From: JBBTYZ01 sp038061595
GTDB taxonomy: Bacteria > Patescibacteriota > Minisyncoccia > UBA6257 > GWB1-50-10
Assembly (NCBI GenBank): GCA_038061595.1
Contig: JBBTYZ010000031.1
Coordinates: forward strand, 1 to 9,990
DNA length: 9,990 nucleotides
Direction of reading: 5' to 3'
The position numbers and the translations under genes were made by a program. Shown piece after piece: positions 9,472-9,990 of this stretch; within the stretch, counting starts at the first letter, position 1; every line of letters starts with the position of its first letter. Below the pieces are notes generated by a model. It worked only from the letters and a program-made list of their open reading frames with translations. It did no database searches and was not told where the DNA came from.

Positions 9472-9759
9472 GTGGACCACCACATCGTTATTGAAAAAGA
9501 CCAGCAGGTCCTGCATTGCAGCAAATGTAGAGTGCCATTGCAGATGACGGAGTATCGAGGTCTATACTGTCCCAAATGCGAATCGCACGACCTCAAACAT
9601 CCCCCAGAATCAATTCTCTGTTGTACGGAATGCGACAATCCGCTACGCGTGATAGATCACAAGAAAGGCTTCGGCTCTTATTGCATCTACTGCGATTTCC
9701 ATCCTTCAACTCAAGATACTTATCTCATTAACGTGTCGGCTATAAAACGCCCGACGTAA
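9472..9759 (+). CDS. Small protein with two tandem CxxC zinc ribbons
   Basis: This is a 95-aa soluble protein. Four Cys pairs are seen: CSKC (16-19) with CPKC (33-36), and CTEC (51-54) with CIYC (71-74). Spacing of about 14-17 residues within each pair is typical of zinc ribbons, so it probably holds two Zn(II) ions in two tandem rubredoxin-like knuckles. The two halves look alike (HCSKCRVPLQM...LYCPKC and CCTECDNPLRV...SYCIYC), suggesting an internal duplication. The start is GTG with GGAG 5 nt upstream. Zinc ribbons serve in nucleic-acid or protein binding and the sequence does not say which. It is divergent from the 62-aa/SatD-like operon across a 149-nt promoter region. Confidence 0.83.
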   Translation: MDHHIVIEKDQQVLHCSKCRVPLQMTEYRGLYCPKCESHDLKHPPESILCCTECDNPLRVIDHKKGFGSYCIYCDFHPSTQDTYLINVSAIKRPT

Positions 9760-9761
9760 AC

Positions 9762-9794
9762 AAAAAACACCCGGCAACAGCCGGGCATTTTTTT
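9762..9794. terminator. Bidirectional terminator between the zinc-ribbon and SWIB genes
   Basis: CCCGGC (9770-9775), loop AACA, GCCGGG (9780-9785). On the plus strand it is followed by CA and seven T (9788-9794). On the minus strand the stem is followed by TG and six T (9767-9762). Confidence 0.88.
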
Positions 9795-9818
9795 GCTCTA
9801 AAAAGAGTCTCTTAAGAC

Positions 9819-9990
9819 TTAAGTAAGGTGTTTTGAAACGAGTTTCGTCATTTCAAACATGTCCACCACCGCCTTTCCTCCGAAAACCTTCTTCAACGCC
9901 TCATCGGCGATAATGTTTCGCTTATGGGCAGGATCTTGGAGATTCTTCTCCTTGATGTATATCCAAAGCTTCTTAACGACCTCCGATCGG
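9819..9990 (-). CDS. SWIB/MDM2-domain protein (partial, N-terminus missing)
   Basis: The frame enters from the right edge and ends at TAA 9821-9819, giving the last 56 residues. They read EVVKKLWIYIKEKNLQDPAH, then KRNIIADEALKKVFGG, then VVDMFEMTKLVSKHLT. This closely follows the SWIB/MDM2 domain consensus (a helix with 'W.YI...nLqdp..kr.I..D..L..vfg...v.mf.m...l..hl'). In bacteria the domain occurs as small stand-alone proteins or fused to topoisomerase in Chlamydiae, and is thought to act in chromatin or DNA-associated complexes. The protein ends directly after the domain, so this is a C-terminal or stand-alone SWIB domain. Its 5' end and start are outside the window. Confidence 0.9.
   Translation of the reverse strand, partial: RSEVVKKLWIYIKEKNLQDPAHKRNIIADEALKKVFGGKAVVDMFEMTKLVSKHLT

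Overview
The window looks like part of a small, AT-leaning (roughly 40% G+C) bacterial genome, most likely a member of the Candidate Phyla Radiation / Patescibacteria (Parcubacteria-like). This is an inference from gene content: a secreted surface protein with a YQGRL-type N-terminal domain and Thr/Ser-rich tail-fibre-like repeats, a divergent cis-prenyltransferase, a soluble FtsH-like AAA metalloprotease, a SWIB/MDM2-domain protein, several DUF-class small membrane proteins, and many short, individually transcribed genes. TGA behaves as a normal stop (two ATGA gene overlaps), so this is not a lineage that reads TGA as an amino acid. No rRNA, tRNA, insertion sequence or CRISPR array was seen.

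Layout. 1-1171 (-): 5' part of a secreted fibre-like surface protein that runs off the left edge. 1274-1654 (-): DUF5658-like membrane protein. 1767-2429 (-): matrixin-like zinc metalloprotease, probably a lipoprotein, with a TTG start. 2510-2815 (-): two short single-pass membrane proteins (28 and 56 aa) below the usual size cut-off. 2837-3532 (-): UppS-family prenyltransferase. 3613-4242 (-): two-gene unit of a Cys/His-rich small membrane protein and a DUF1761-like protein. 4403-5851 (+): cytosolic FtsH-like protease whose Walker B motif has Gln in place of Glu. 5922-6826 (-): DoxX-like protein translationally coupled to an HExxE protein. 6886-7392 (-): membrane-anchored unknown, preceded by a frameshifted small membrane ORF (7428-7575). 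7730-8164 (+): G+C-rich membrane-anchored protein resembling a short SPFH/prohibitin domain. 8303-8704 (+): four-helix membrane protein. 8736-9322 (-): SatD-like protein coupled to a 62-aa unknown. 9472-9759 (+): protein with two tandem zinc ribbons. 9819-9990 (-): C-terminal part of a SWIB/MDM2-domain protein.

The window is dominated by the cell envelope: surface fibre, secreted protease, lipid-carrier synthesis, DoxX, many small membrane proteins and a quality-control protease. No classical multi-gene pathway is apparent. The clearest shared structure is regulatory. Most genes are flanked by compact hairpin terminators, and on the minus strand a terminator often abuts the next gene's promoter. 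Extended -10 promoters of the form TGnTATAAT recur, and in several cases lie so close to the start codon that the mRNA would have almost no leader and no Shine-Dalgarno, while other genes have textbook SDs. The most unusual items are the natural Walker B E-to-Q FtsH-like protease, the UppS homologue with altered substrate- and metal-binding residues, the 1-nt frameshift in a small membrane ORF, and the compositionally foreign SPFH-like gene.
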